Assembly (NCBI GenBank): GCA_013349825.1
Contig: DUYW01000002.1
Coordinates: 5 to 50,901 of the forward strand
Direction of reading: 5' to 3'
Length of the DNA: 50,897 nucleotides
DNA from: Gammaproteobacteria bacterium
GTDB lineage: Bacteria; Pseudomonadota; Gammaproteobacteria; GCF-002020875
Shown: positions 26,452 to 35,508 of the stretch, in pieces
How positions within the stretch are numbered: position 1 is the first letter of the stretch
Layout of the letters: the number at the start of each line of letters is the position of its first letter
Made by a program: the position numbers and the translations under genes
The notes under the pieces: generated by a model
The model's database searches: none
The model's input: only the letters and a program-made list of their open reading frames with translations
Told to the model about the DNA's origin: nothing

Positions 26452-28116
26452 CTATCTCTTCTGAAGATATAAGTTGATCAGATTACGTGTTGAGCTGTCA
26501 TGCAGAGGTGTGGATTGGTCCAGTTCACCCCGTTCCAACTCATGCTGGATTCGTTTGGCAAGTGCTTTACCCAACTCTACACCCATTTGATCAAAAGAGT
26601 TCAGGTTCCAGATGATACCTTGGGTGAAAATTTTATGTTCATAGAGTGCAATCAGAGAACCCAGTGTTCTGGGGTTGAGGTGATCCAGTAGTAACAGGTT
26701 AGAAGGGGTGTTGCCGGGAAAAGTCTTGTAGCTGGCAAGCTGGGCATCAGCATCTGCTGGCAGATCTGCTGTTGCTTCATCCAGGCTCTTGCCATTCATT
26801 AGAGCCTCTGCCTGCGCCAGCATATTCGCAGTGAGGCCATCATGGTGGAAATCAAGCGAATGCTGTGGCTTGATGCTGCCAATAAAATCGACCGGTACGA
26901 CCGTCGGACTTTGGTGCAGGAACTGGAAAAAGGAGTGTTGACCATTGGAACCCAGTTCACCCCATAGTAGTGGTGAGGTAAGGTAGTCGACATGACAGCC
27001 ATCGCGGTCTATCGATTTACCGTTACTCTCCATGTCGAGTTGTTGGAGGTAGGCTGGGAAGAGTTCCAGAGCGGCTTCATAGGGGAGTACCGCATGGCTT
27101 TCTGCCTTCAGGAAATTACGGTTCCATACCCCGATCATTGCGAGTAGAACCGGAAGGTTCTGCTCCATTGGGGCTGTACGGAAATGGGTATCCATCGCAT
27201 GGGCACCGGCCAACAGTTCACGAAAACGCTCCATACCGATGGCGAGTGCAATGGAGAGTCCGATAGCGGACCATAAAGAGAGACGGCCCCCGACCCAATC
27301 CCAAAATGCAAAAACGTTTTCTGGCGCGATACCAAATGCTGCGGTCTTATCAAGAGCCGTTGAGATGGCAATGAAGTGTTGTTGAATCGACTCTTCACCT
27401 TTGCCAGATTCATGGCACGCTTGCAGGAACCATTTACGTGCACTATTTGCATTGGTAATGGTCTCCAGTGTGGTGAAAGTTTTGGAGGCGATCACAAACA
27501 GCGTGGTGTCTGCTGCAACAGACCGCAACACAGTGTCCAGCTCACGACCATCCAGGTTGGAGACGAAGTGGGAACGGATACCAGGATGCTGCCATGGATG
27601 TAGCGCATCGACCACCATTCTTGGGCCGAGGTCTGAACCCCCAATGCCAATATTGATAATGTCAGTGATCGGCTTGCCACTAAACCCAAGCCACTTGCCT
27701 TGATGAACCTTTTCGATAAAGTGGCCCATCTGCTCCAAAACCTGGTGAACCATGGGGATGGCATCCAGGTCATCAATTTGGAGTGTTTCTGAGGCGGGGC
27801 TACGCAGTGCTGTGTGTAGAACCGCGCGCTCTTCAGTATGGTTGATCTTTTCGCCGCTGAACATCCGTTCACGCCACTGAGTTAGCTCTGCCTCCTCAGC
27901 GAGTTGTAATAGCAGGTTACGTGTTTCTGTTGTCAGACGGTTCTTGGAGTAGTCAAGCAGTATGCCTTCAAAGGCCGTTGAAAAGTGGTCAAAACGATTC
28001 GGGTCATCTGCAAACAGTGTAGTCAGATGTTGGTGTTGAATCTGTGCTGCGTGTGCCTCCAGTTTCGACCATGCAGGGAGTGTTTTTGTATGTTGGGCGA
28101 GAGGTAATCCTTTCAT
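26452..28116 (-). CDS. pgi: Glucose-6-phosphate isomerase
   Basis: Pgi interconverts glucose-6-phosphate and fructose-6-phosphate. The 554-residue protein has the sugar-phosphate loop (NIGIGGSDLGPRMV), FVIASKTFTTLET, the VGGRLSLWSAIGLSIAL signature with the substrate Arg, the catalytic Glu region around GQHSFFQFLHQ, and the C-terminal Lys region SFDQMGVELGKALA. It is placed between the glgC gene (divergent) and the glgB operon (same strand, after the 13-bp repeats). Its location ties Calvin-cycle or gluconeogenic fructose-6-phosphate to glucose-1-phosphate and glycogen; a phosphoglucomutase gene is not in the window. Confidence 0.96.
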   Translation of the reverse strand: MKGLPLAQHTKTLPAWSKLEAHAAQIQHQHLTTLFADDPNRFDHFSTAFEGILLDYSKNRLTTETRNLLLQLAEEAELTQWRERMFSGEKINHTEERAVLHTALRSPASETLQIDDLDAIPMVHQVLEQMGHFIEKVHQGKWLGFSGKPITDIINIGIGGSDLGPRMVVDALHPWQHPGIRSHFVSNLDGRELDTVLRSVAADTTLFVIASKTFTTLETITNANSARKWFLQACHESGKGEESIQQHFIAISTALDKTAAFGIAPENVFAFWDWVGGRLSLWSAIGLSIALAIGMERFRELLAGAHAMDTHFRTAPMEQNLPVLLAMIGVWNRNFLKAESHAVLPYEAALELFPAYLQQLDMESNGKSIDRDGCHVDYLTSPLLWGELGSNGQHSFFQFLHQSPTVVPVDFIGSIKPQHSLDFHHDGLTANMLAQAEALMNGKSLDEATADLPADADAQLASYKTFPGNTPSNLLLLDHLNPRTLGSLIALYEHKIFTQGIIWNLNSFDQMGVELGKALAKRIQHELERGELDQSTPLHDSSTRNLINLYLQKR

Positions 28117-28290
28117 TGAGCAAGACCTGTAGGTTCAAAATAGTAATGTGAGAAAATCATATAGAGAGAGCAGTCTGTATGCCACTATTTTTCAGGTGAT
28201 TCATTAAAAAATTAATGACTGTTTGTTTCTGTTCCCTGTTATGATTTTCAACCATTGGATCAGCGTGGTTTTTGCAGAGGATGAGATGCG

Positions 28291-29562
28291 ATGTCGATTA
28301 TAGAAGATGAGTTAAGGCACACTTTGGCAGATGAGTTGAGACACACCTTGGCATTAGTCTTGGCGGGAGGAAGAGGGAGCCGTTTAAAACAGTTAACGGA
28401 AAAAAACTCCAAACCAGCAGTCCCTTTTGGAGGGAAGTTCCGGATTATCGATTTTCCACTCTCTAACTGTGTAAACTCAGGAATCAAGAAGATCGCGGTG
28501 CTGACGCAATATCGTGCGCACTGGTTGATTCTGCACCTGCAACGAGGGTGGAATTTTCTACGTCCGGCAATGAAGGAGTTTGTTGAAATTTGGCCGGCAC
28601 AGCAGCAGACCAACAAGGAGAGCTGGTATCTCGGTACTGCAGATGCAGTCTCCCAAAATATGGAGGCAATCACCTATCACCGACCACGTTATGTGCTGAT
28701 TCTGGCGGGCGATCATATCTATAAGCAGGACTATGCCCGTATGCTGGCAGAGCATGTGGATAATGGGGCAGATGTAACGGTCTCTTGTTTGGAAGTGAGT
28801 TGCAACGAGGCAACTGCATTTGGAGTAGTGGATGCAGATAATGATGAGCAGATTATAGGTTTTGTTGAAAAACCGGAAGATCCACCGACCATACCAGGGG
28901 ATCCTGACCACTCCTTCGTGAGCATGGGGATCTACATCTTCAATTACGAAATCTTGATGGAGGCACTACAACAGGATGATATGGATGCGGGATCCAGTCA
29001 TGATTTTGGAAAAGATATTATTCCCCGTCTGGTCACCAAATGTAAAGTGATGGCGCACCGTTTTGAGCGTAGCTCAGTCTCTGAGTCGGGTCCTTACTGG
29101 AGAGATGTGGGTACCCTGGATGGTTACTGGGAAGCCAATATTGATCTGACGACCATCAGCCCTGAGCTGGATCTCTATGATATGGAGTGGCCGATCTGGA
29201 CCTATCAACGCCAATACCCAGCTGCAAAGTTTGTTTTCAATAGAGAGGATCGTAGAGGTTATGCAGTGGATAGTCTGGTCTCAGCTGGCTGTGTGATTTC
29301 AGGTGGTGTGGTGGATAATTCACTGCTATTTACCGATAGTCGGGTCAACTCTTATAGTCAAGTGACCGATTCACTACTCTTACCTCACTCCAGTGTTGGA
29401 AGAAATAGCCGAATCAACAAAGCGGTCATCGGCTTTCGCTGCCACCTACCGGAAGGGTTGGTGGTCGGTGAAGATGCTGAGGCGGACTCTGAGCGCTTTT
29501 ATCGTAGTGAGAGTGGTATCACCCTGATTACGGCCTCGATGCTGGAGGATCTGAAGTTGTAA
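28291..29562 (+). CDS. glgC: Glucose-1-phosphate adenylyltransferase
   Basis: GlgC makes ADP-glucose from glucose-1-phosphate and ATP, the committed and allosterically controlled step of glycogen synthesis. The 423-residue protein has LVLAGGRGSRLKQLT, PAVPFGGKFRIIDFPLSNC, YLGTADAV, LILAGDHIYKQDY, FVEKPEDPP and GPYWRDVGTLDGYWEAN, followed by a left-handed beta-helix domain. The N-terminus is odd: residues 6-13 and 14-21 are the same octapeptide DELRHTLA, encoded by an imperfect 24-bp tandem duplication. The N-terminal segment in this family contributes to allosteric control. The gene is divergent from pgi with 174 bp between them. Confidence 0.96.
   Translation: MSIIEDELRHTLADELRHTLALVLAGGRGSRLKQLTEKNSKPAVPFGGKFRIIDFPLSNCVNSGIKKIAVLTQYRAHWLILHLQRGWNFLRPAMKEFVEIWPAQQQTNKESWYLGTADAVSQNMEAITYHRPRYVLILAGDHIYKQDYARMLAEHVDNGADVTVSCLEVSCNEATAFGVVDADNDEQIIGFVEKPEDPPTIPGDPDHSFVSMGIYIFNYEILMEALQQDDMDAGSSHDFGKDIIPRLVTKCKVMAHRFERSSVSESGPYWRDVGTLDGYWEANIDLTTISPELDLYDMEWPIWTYQRQYPAAKFVFNREDRRGYAVDSLVSAGCVISGGVVDNSLLFTDSRVNSYSQVTDSLLLPHSSVGRNSRINKAVIGFRCHLPEGLVVGEDAEADSERFYRSESGITLITASMLEDLKL
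28306..28353 (+). repeat. 24-bp tandem duplication inside glgC
   Basis: Two 24-base units (28306-28329 and 28330-28353) match at 21 of 24 positions. All three differences are synonymous, so both encode DELRHTLA. Confidence 0.9.
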
Positions 29563-29664
29563 CGGTCTGAGGGGAAAATGGACGTAACTGTTTTGAGGCG
29601 GTATGCTTCGTGGTCTGCAAAATCCCTCTTTTTGAAACCGCTCAGTGATTGATTTCGTAATCTT

Positions 29665-30171
29665 ATGTTTGTTTTTGTAGCCTTGATGGTGATATGGATT
29701 CTGTTGACCGGCTCGTTACAGTTGGATGAACTTGCAGCCGGAGTATTTGCCGTGACGGCTGTGTCTGTAGTCATGCGGATGTTGATGGGCAGAGCGACGA
29801 CCCCTCCCATCCGTTTTACGCCGATGGCTGTGATTGCACTGATGCGATATCTCTACACCTTTACCATTGCGCTGTTGCGGGCCAATTTGGATATGGCACG
29901 ACGGGTACTGGACCCGCTGCTTCCAATCCATCCTGTTGTCGTGGAAGTTGAGACTTCGCTTCAATCACAGTTAGGACGTTTAATGCTTGCCAATAGTATT
30001 ACCTTGACTCCCGGTACCCTGACGGTTGATTTGAAAGGTGACCGGCTTCTGGTTCACTGGATTGATGGCTCTTCACTCCCCGCAGATCTCACCCCTGAGG
30101 CGCGTTGTCAGCAGGCAACGGAAGAGATTGCGGCACAATTTGAGCGTCATTTAAAAGGTTTTATAAAATGA
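29665..30171 (+). CDS. mrpE: Mrp-type cation antiporter subunit E (MbxA/MbhA-like)
   Basis: 168-residue subunit E of Mrp antiporters, homologous to the first subunit of archaeal Mbh/Mbx complexes. Two hydrophobic segments lie at about 2-40. The family-typical region LMLANSITLTPGTLTVDL is followed by a soluble C-terminal domain (LLVHWIDG...). First gene of the long cluster ending at 41210. Its stop overlaps mrpF by 4 bases (ATGA). Only 102 bp separate it from glgC. No strong promoter or Shine-Dalgarno sequence is evident there. Confidence 0.9.
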   Translation: MFVFVALMVIWILLTGSLQLDELAAGVFAVTAVSVVMRMLMGRATTPPIRFTPMAVIALMRYLYTFTIALLRANLDMARRVLDPLLPIHPVVVEVETSLQSQLGRLMLANSITLTPGTLTVDLKGDRLLVHWIDGSSLPADLTPEARCQQATEEIAAQFERHLKGFIK

Positions 30172-30452
30172 GTTTTTCACTGCTGCAGATGGTTGCACTG
30201 TTGCTGCTGGGTATGGCAGTAATACTGTCTGTGATCCGTTTCCTGATCGGACCCACTACGGCAGACCGTATTGTTGCAGCAGACACGGTTGCAGTGATTG
30301 CGACCGGAGGTATTGTGATGTTAACTCTGATGTTGGAAAGCGCTCTCTATCTGGATCTGGCGTTACTGTTTGGCATGCTCTCATTTATTGGCGTGGTGGT
30401 GCTGGCCCAGGTGATTACAGCGCCAGAGCAAGATCAGCAGGAGACCTCATAA
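30168..30452 (+). CDS. mrpF: Mrp-type cation antiporter subunit F
   Basis: 94 residues with three membrane segments, typical of MrpF/MnhF. The signature RFLIGPTTADRIVAADTVAV is complete. It is a small structural subunit of the ion-translocating module. It overlaps mrpE by 4 bases and ends directly before the GTG of the next gene. Confidence 0.92.
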   Translation: MSFSLLQMVALLLLGMAVILSVIRFLIGPTTADRIVAADTVAVIATGGIVMLTLMLESALYLDLALLFGMLSFIGVVVLAQVITAPEQDQQETS

Positions 30453-30746
30453 GTGAACTTTGTGGGAGATCTTTTCTTGCTGTTAGGGGCACTGTTTACC
30501 TTTCTGGGGGCCATGGGGCTGATTCGCATGCCGGATGTCTATAGTCGGATTCAGGCAGGTACCAAGGCAGTAACTCTGGGGTTGTTGTCGATTTTATTGG
30601 GTGTAGCTCTGCATCAGCCTGAGTGGATTCCAAAGTTACTGATCATCGCCCTCTTTGTGCTGTTGACCAATCCGGTGGGCTCCTCTGTATTGGCCCGTGC
30701 CTTTCTTCGTTCCGGTATCAAGCCGGTTAAAGGCGAGGAGAGATAA
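30453..30746 (+). CDS. mrpG: Mrp-type cation antiporter subunit G
   Basis: 97 residues with three membrane segments. The family signature GLIRMPDVYSRIQAGTKAVTLG is clear, followed by LLTNPVGSSVLARA. Start is GTG 30453, immediately after the mrpF stop. Corresponds to the third subunit (C) of archaeal Mbh/Mbx complexes. Confidence 0.92.
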   Translation: MNFVGDLFLLLGALFTFLGAMGLIRMPDVYSRIQAGTKAVTLGLLSILLGVALHQPEWIPKLLIIALFVLLTNPVGSSVLARAFLRSGIKPVKGEER

Positions 30747-30750
30747 CTGA

Positions 30751-31035
30751 ATGGATGGTTCTCTTTTTATGATCCTTGCTGCACTGCTATTGGTGGTGGT
30801 GATGTTAACTGCTGCGTTGGCAGCCCTGTTGTCAGAGAGTCATCTTGTGGCTGTGGTTTCCCTCTCTATTCTTTCATTGGGGTTGACGTTGCTTTTTGTT
30901 TTATTGAGAGCGCCCGATGTGGCGATGACTGAAGGGGTTGTGGGAGTTGGGCTTAGTAGCCTTATTTTTGCCCTTGCTCTGAAACGATTACGGCTCTATC
31001 GTTCTTCCACTCCTGCAGAGTCATGTGATGAGTAG
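30751..31035 (+). CDS. MbhD-like subunit (MrpA C-terminal piece, DUF4040)
   Basis: 94-residue membrane protein with three hydrophobic segments. LRAPDVAMTEGVVGVGLSS matches the MbhD/DUF4040 region found near the C-terminus of full-length MrpA. Here it is a separate gene, as in archaeal Mbh and Mbx operons. A large MrpA with its NuoL-like N-terminal part is absent, which argues that this cluster is an Mbh/Mbx-type complex rather than a plain Mrp antiporter. It overlaps the next gene by 8 bases. Confidence 0.88.
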   Translation: MDGSLFMILAALLLVVVMLTAALAALLSESHLVAVVSLSILSLGLTLLFVLLRAPDVAMTEGVVGVGLSSLIFALALKRLRLYRSSTPAESCDE

Positions 31036-31744
31036 ATCCAGCCGCTCCATGGAGTGGACTCCTCTGCTGTTTAGCGGGGGGCTGGCGTTCTTCCTGTTTG
31101 CCTTGTTTGCAGTGATTCCTTTTGGTGACACGGCCATGAAAGTGGGGACAATGATTCATCAGCAGGGAGGGGAGTTGGGCGCGGCCAATTTGGTGACTGC
31201 GGTTGTTTTAGGGTATCGGGGGCTGGATACGCTGGGAGAGCTGGCAATTCTGTTTGCCGCAGCAACCTCTGCGGGTCTGGTGCTCTCCAATACCCGGCAG
31301 CGCACAAGAAGTATAAAAAATAAGGGGTTGGGTGAGCTGTTTGAGTCGGCAATCTCTCTATTGATGCCACTGTTACTGTTGGTGGGGGTCTATATTGTCC
31401 TGCATGGTCATCTGACTCCTGGAGGTGGATTTCAGGGGGGGGTAGTGATTGCAGTAGCGCTCTTTCTACCGACACTGGCACGCGGTGAAATGGTCATCAA
31501 CCACCACTTGATCCAGTGGATTGAAGGGGGGGCGGGCGCACTGTTTATCTTGATTGGTGTTGCAGCCTTGATACAGGGGGCTGCATTTCTTCAACCGTTG
31601 ATGGCGGCGGGTGAAGTAGGGCGATTTCTCTCTGCCGGGACACTGCCGGTACTCTATCTATTGGTAGGACTCAAAGTAGGTGCAGAACTTGCTGCGTTGC
31701 TGGGTCACCTTGTGGAGGATGATGAGCCGGGAGTGCAGCAGTAG
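31028..31744 (+). CDS. MbhE-MrpB fusion subunit
   Basis: 238 residues. The N-terminal half resembles MbhE, the last part of MrpA (NLVTAVVLGYRGLDTLGELAIL). The C-terminal half is an MnhB/MrpB domain (LLLLVGVYIVLHGHLTPGGGFQGGVV). In archaeal Mbx/Mbs operons these are usually two neighbouring subunits (E and F), so a fusion is notable, although MrpA/B joins occur elsewhere. About six to seven membrane segments. I use ATG 31028 rather than GTG 31025. It ends in a one-base overlap with the next start. Confidence 0.85.
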   Translation: MSRSSRSMEWTPLLFSGGLAFFLFALFAVIPFGDTAMKVGTMIHQQGGELGAANLVTAVVLGYRGLDTLGELAILFAAATSAGLVLSNTRQRTRSIKNKGLGELFESAISLLMPLLLLVGVYIVLHGHLTPGGGFQGGVVIAVALFLPTLARGEMVINHHLIQWIEGGAGALFILIGVAALIQGAAFLQPLMAAGEVGRFLSAGTLPVLYLLVGLKVGAELAALLGHLVEDDEPGVQQ

Positions 31745-32196
31745 TGTTGGCCGCCATTCTCTATGTAGGTGCAGTTAGTCTGCTGGTCATTGGCTTGGCC
31801 GGCATGTTGCTTTCAAGTCACCTGTTTAGAATGTTATTAGGGTTGGTGATCGCTGAGGCGGGTGCCAATTTACTGTTGGTGTTGGCTGGGTATCGTTGGG
31901 AGTCGGCAGCACCCATTTGGGAGAGTGGTGCCTATCCGCAGCTGATGGTCGATCCAGTCCCGCAAGCGATGGTGTTGACGGCCATTGTTATTGGTGTCGG
32001 CATTCAGGCACTGGCAATCGCATTACTGGTACGTATTCGGCAACAGACTGGTTCACTGCAACGCGATATCGTACGAGAGCAGTTGGAGCAGGACCTTGAT
32101 CTTGAATTGGGGGTCAAATTGCCAAGTTCAATGCACGCCCCGTCAGGAGAAGGGCCGCTGCTGAGCGGGACAAGAGGGGCTGGTAATGAGCAATAG
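31744..32196 (+). CDS. mrpC: Mrp-type cation antiporter subunit C (NuoK-like)
   Basis: 150-residue NuoK-like subunit with three membrane segments and a cytoplasmic tail. Family features are SSHLFRMLLGLVIAEAGANLLL with the membrane Glu in LVIAEAG, and DPVPQAMVLTAIVIGVGIQALAIALLVRI. The start is GTG 31744 overlapping the previous stop by one base (TTG 31747 is possible). Corresponds to subunit G in archaeal Mbh/Mbx. It overlaps mrpD by 11 bases. Confidence 0.9.
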   Translation: MLAAILYVGAVSLLVIGLAGMLLSSHLFRMLLGLVIAEAGANLLLVLAGYRWESAAPIWESGAYPQLMVDPVPQAMVLTAIVIGVGIQALAIALLVRIRQQTGSLQRDIVREQLEQDLDLELGVKLPSSMHAPSGEGPLLSGTRGAGNEQ

Positions 32197-33643
32197 CCTG
32201 GCCTTGGTGATTGCGCTACCACTGCTTGCGGCATTCCTGCTCCAGCCGTTGGCACAACAGTTGGGTGTTGGACGTGAACAACGTTCTGTAGCGATTCAGT
32301 TGTATGCGCAGCTGACAATTGCGGTGACCTTATGGATTACATTGATGTTAGGCAATGGTGTTGAGCAGCAGCCGCTCTCTGTGATGATGGGTGGCTTTTC
32401 AGCCCCGATGGGGATCAATCTCTACCTTGATCGTCTGAGCCTGCTGTTACTGGTTGCAACACAGTTGGCGTTGCTGTTGTTATGGCCGGCTGATGCAACG
32501 CCCCGTATTCATGCATTAATGTTGCTGTTATCAGCCTCCTCTATGGGGCTGGCGCTCTCAGGAGACCTCTTTAATCTCTATGTATTCTATGAACTGCTTG
32601 CGGTCGCAACTTTTGGTCTGGTGGCTGCTAACAGCAGCCGTTCAGCCCCCCTGATCTCATTTCGTTATCTGTTAATCAGTGGGCTGGGGTCGGTCCTGGC
32701 CCTGAGCGGAATTGCGCTGATCTATAGTCATACAGGTAGCCTTAACCTGGCAGATATTTCAGCAACCTTGCAGCATGGAGACGCAGAGTTGCCACTGGCG
32801 GCCTTCATACTGATTCTGTTGGGTATTGGAGTTAAGGCAGAACTGTTTGCAGTTAATGGCTGGGTACCAGAGGTTTATGCCATTATCTCACCCCGGCTTT
32901 CAGCGTTGCTGGCGGGGGTGGTTTCCAAGCTTGCTGTGGTGGTGATTGTTCGCGTGTTATTGATGTTGTTTCCGCATCCTGAGGCCGCACAGGTACTGTT
33001 GGTACTAGGTATTTTGGGTGTGATCAGCGGTGAGCTGGCCGCGTGGAGGGCACAGGATCTGCGTCGTATGTTGGCCTACTCATCGATTGGACAGCTGGGG
33101 ATGATCTTTATTGCCTTCTCTCTCTCTCTGGAATTTGGAATGCTGATGGGGCTGTTGCTCAGTCTGCACCATATGGTGGTCAAGCCCGGACTGTTTATGT
33201 TAACAGCAGGCAAGTCGAAACGTTGGCATATGGCCCTTTTTGTCCTCTTTGCCCTCTCTCTGGTTGGTGTTCCTCCTCTGCCCGGTTTTTGGGTCAAACT
33301 CTCTTTGTTGACGGGGCTGGTCGAGGCGGGGGGGGCGTTGAATCAGTTGGCGCTGATTGTCTTCCTGGGCGCAACGGTGATTGAGGCAAGTTATCTGTTT
33401 CGAGTGTTGCAAAATACACTACCCAATCCACCAGCGGTTGATGAGGGTCATTTGACGGTGGGCTGGAATGGTCTGGTTGGAGTGCTGCTCGGAGGGGTGT
33501 TGGTTGTGACGACCTTGTCAGTTGATCCCGTATTGGAACAGTTAAAACAGATTTCATCTCAGGCCGGGGATCGAAACCTGTTGATTTCAAGCGTCGTTAC
33601 TCCATCCGCTGAACAACAGATGGTTGTGGAGAGAGACAAGTAA
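32186..33643 (+). CDS. mrpD: Mrp-type antiporter subunit D (NuoM/N-like)
   Basis: 485-residue antiporter-like subunit with about fourteen membrane segments. Ion-path residues are visible: Glu in NLYVFYELLAVATFG, Lys in GIGVKAELFAVNGWVPEVY, the YSSIGQLGMIF helix, and the His-Lys pair in LHHMVVKPGLF. It keeps the full set expected for a proton- or sodium-conducting subunit. Corresponds to subunit H of Mbh/Mbx. The stop overlaps the next start in a TAATG junction. Confidence 0.92.
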   Translation: MSNSLALVIALPLLAAFLLQPLAQQLGVGREQRSVAIQLYAQLTIAVTLWITLMLGNGVEQQPLSVMMGGFSAPMGINLYLDRLSLLLLVATQLALLLLWPADATPRIHALMLLLSASSMGLALSGDLFNLYVFYELLAVATFGLVAANSSRSAPLISFRYLLISGLGSVLALSGIALIYSHTGSLNLADISATLQHGDAELPLAAFILILLGIGVKAELFAVNGWVPEVYAIISPRLSALLAGVVSKLAVVVIVRVLLMLFPHPEAAQVLLVLGILGVISGELAAWRAQDLRRMLAYSSIGQLGMIFIAFSLSLEFGMLMGLLLSLHHMVVKPGLFMLTAGKSKRWHMALFVLFALSLVGVPPLPGFWVKLSLLTGLVEAGGALNQLALIVFLGATVIEASYLFRVLQNTLPNPPAVDEGHLTVGWNGLVGVLLGGVLVVTTLSVDPVLEQLKQISSQAGDRNLLISSVVTPSAEQQMVVERDK

Positions 33644-35508
33644 TGGAGATCAATACGCTCGATTTGTTGGCTCTGATCTCCCTGGTTACCGTAGCAACGG
33701 CACTATTAGTGGGTGGTCAGGGGCGGGGAGGGTGGCAGTTGTCGCTGCTTTATCTGCTGCAATTAGTCGTTGTAGCCTCAATGGTGATGATGGCTGGTGG
33801 TGAAGGGATCATCTCTACACTACAGTTTTCAACTGTTGGAGAATCGATTGGCTGGAGACTGGATGGGCTGGGGCTCTATTTTCTGTTAATTACTGTGGGT
33901 ACAGCGGCTTTTGTCTCATTCTACATGGCCGGTCCCTGGGGGGAGGCGTATCAGCGTGATGGAGGCTCCCTGCGCTGGTTACAGGTAGCGCTAGCGACCA
34001 ATGTATTTACCATGTTGTTACTACTGGCCAGCGGTGATCTGCTCTCACTCTTTATTGGTTGGGAATTGGCGAGTTGGGCAGCCTTCTGGATGATGGCGTT
34101 GGCGGGAGGAATAGCACTGAAGGTGGCTCTGCGCTACCTGATCTATGCAATGGTGGGTGCGATGATGGTATTTGCACTGATTGTGATTCTGTATGGTCAA
34201 GCAGGATCTTTTGGTTTTGATGAGATACGTGAAGCCTCTGTACAGATGGAGCGTGGTACCACAATTCTTGTATTGCTACTGACTGTTGCAGGTTTTGGTA
34301 TCAAAATGGGGCTGCTCCCCTTTCATCTGTGGCAGGCTCCGGCATATGCGGAGACACCGGGACCCGGTTCCGCTTTTTTAGGAGCAATCTCCTCCCGCCT
34401 AGGGCTGTTTGCCATTCTTCTGGTGTTGTTTAGGGTGGTTGATGGGGCCTGGATTGAGCTCTATCTGGGCTTTATGAATCCACAGACGCTACTGGCCTGG
34501 ATTGCGGTAGCAACCATTATCTTCCCAACCTTTACTGCGATGCGCCAGAATGATGCACGTCAGTTGCTGGCCTGGCACGGGATTGGTCAGGGTGGTTATA
34601 TGCTGCTCGGTATTGCGATGATGGATCCGTTGGGGGTGGCGGGAGGGATGCTCCATATCTTCAACCATGCAACCTATCAGGCAGCCCTTTTTCTGGCGGT
34701 GACAGCGGTGATCTACCGTACTCAAACTTCGGATTTGAACCACCTTGGAGGGTTGGTGGTGCGTATGCCGCTGACGTTTGCAACCATGCTGGTGGGGATT
34801 ATCGGCCTTGCAGGGTTGCCACCAATGAATGGTTTTGTCTCAAAATGGTTGGTCTACCGCTCTCTTTTGGAGCAGGGGGAGGTGCTGCTGTTTGTCGGTG
34901 CGGTGATTGGAACGCTGGGTACCATTCTGTCGGTCTATAAATTACTTCACAACACCTTCCTCGGCTCTCTTCGTCTGGAACATCAAGCGGTACGTGAAGT
35001 CCCCATCACTATGTGGATGCCCATGATTCTGCTCTCAGGACTGATTCTGTTGACCGGTATCTTCCCCGGAGTCCCATTGCAGTGGGTTGCGGAGGCCGCA
35101 GCGTCAATTGGGTTGCCAATGCCGCAGTTCAATCTGGGCGGAGTGATTGCTGAGGGTGGCAGTCTCGATATGCGGGTTATTAGCGGTGTACTGTTGAGTG
35201 GCTTTGCCATTGCCGCGCTGATTTTCTATGGCGCAGGTTCAAGTCGTCGTGTGAATCCACTGGATAATTATGCAGGAGGACACTTCCTCTATGCGAGTAA
35301 CCGCTACCACTACAGCAATAATTTTTACGCAGGGTTGATGCATTTGATCAAGCCTTGGTACCGGGGGATTTTTGAGCGACTAGAACAGATTATACTGCTG
35401 TTATTGGCCGTTATCGCCGATCTGCTACAGGGGCTCTATCTACAGCGACAACCGGGGAGAGTGGCTCTGGTTGTGTTGGTGCTGCTACTCTGGTGGAGCA
35501 CACTATGA
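33643..35508 (+). CDS. Second antiporter-like subunit (MbxH'/HyfB-like)
   Basis: 621 residues with about fifteen membrane segments, related to NuoL/M and to the second MrpD-like subunit of archaeal Mbx/Mbs complexes. Conserved sites are Glu in SLFIGWELASWAA, Lys and His in GIKMGLLPFHLWQAPAYAETPGP, and WHGIGQGGYML. In the broken helix where most relatives have HAxxKAxLF it reads NHATYQAALF, so the ion-path lysine is Gln. A long C-terminal region (from about 540) carries RVNPLDNYAGGHFLYASNRYHYSNNF, as in Mbh-type subunits next to the NuoH-like protein. ATGA overlap with the next gene. Confidence 0.88.
   Translation: MEINTLDLLALISLVTVATALLVGGQGRGGWQLSLLYLLQLVVVASMVMMAGGEGIISTLQFSTVGESIGWRLDGLGLYFLLITVGTAAFVSFYMAGPWGEAYQRDGGSLRWLQVALATNVFTMLLLLASGDLLSLFIGWELASWAAFWMMALAGGIALKVALRYLIYAMVGAMMVFALIVILYGQAGSFGFDEIREASVQMERGTTILVLLLTVAGFGIKMGLLPFHLWQAPAYAETPGPGSAFLGAISSRLGLFAILLVLFRVVDGAWIELYLGFMNPQTLLAWIAVATIIFPTFTAMRQNDARQLLAWHGIGQGGYMLLGIAMMDPLGVAGGMLHIFNHATYQAALFLAVTAVIYRTQTSDLNHLGGLVVRMPLTFATMLVGIIGLAGLPPMNGFVSKWLVYRSLLEQGEVLLFVGAVIGTLGTILSVYKLLHNTFLGSLRLEHQAVREVPITMWMPMILLSGLILLTGIFPGVPLQWVAEAAASIGLPMPQFNLGGVIAEGGSLDMRVISGVLLSGFAIAALIFYGAGSSRRVNPLDNYAGGHFLYASNRYHYSNNFYAGLMHLIKPWYRGIFERLEQIILLLLAVIADLLQGLYLQRQPGRVALVVLVLLLWWSTL

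Noticed and set aside
29563-29664. Intrinsic terminator after glgC (GAGGG ... CCCTCTTTTT)
   Set aside because: The stem is only 5-6 bp with a loop of about 50 bases, too weak to call.
29665-33643. Plain Mrp Na+/H+ antiporter
   Set aside because: The large MrpA subunit is missing, and the genes run on into NuoH/B/C/D-like subunits with overlapping codons.
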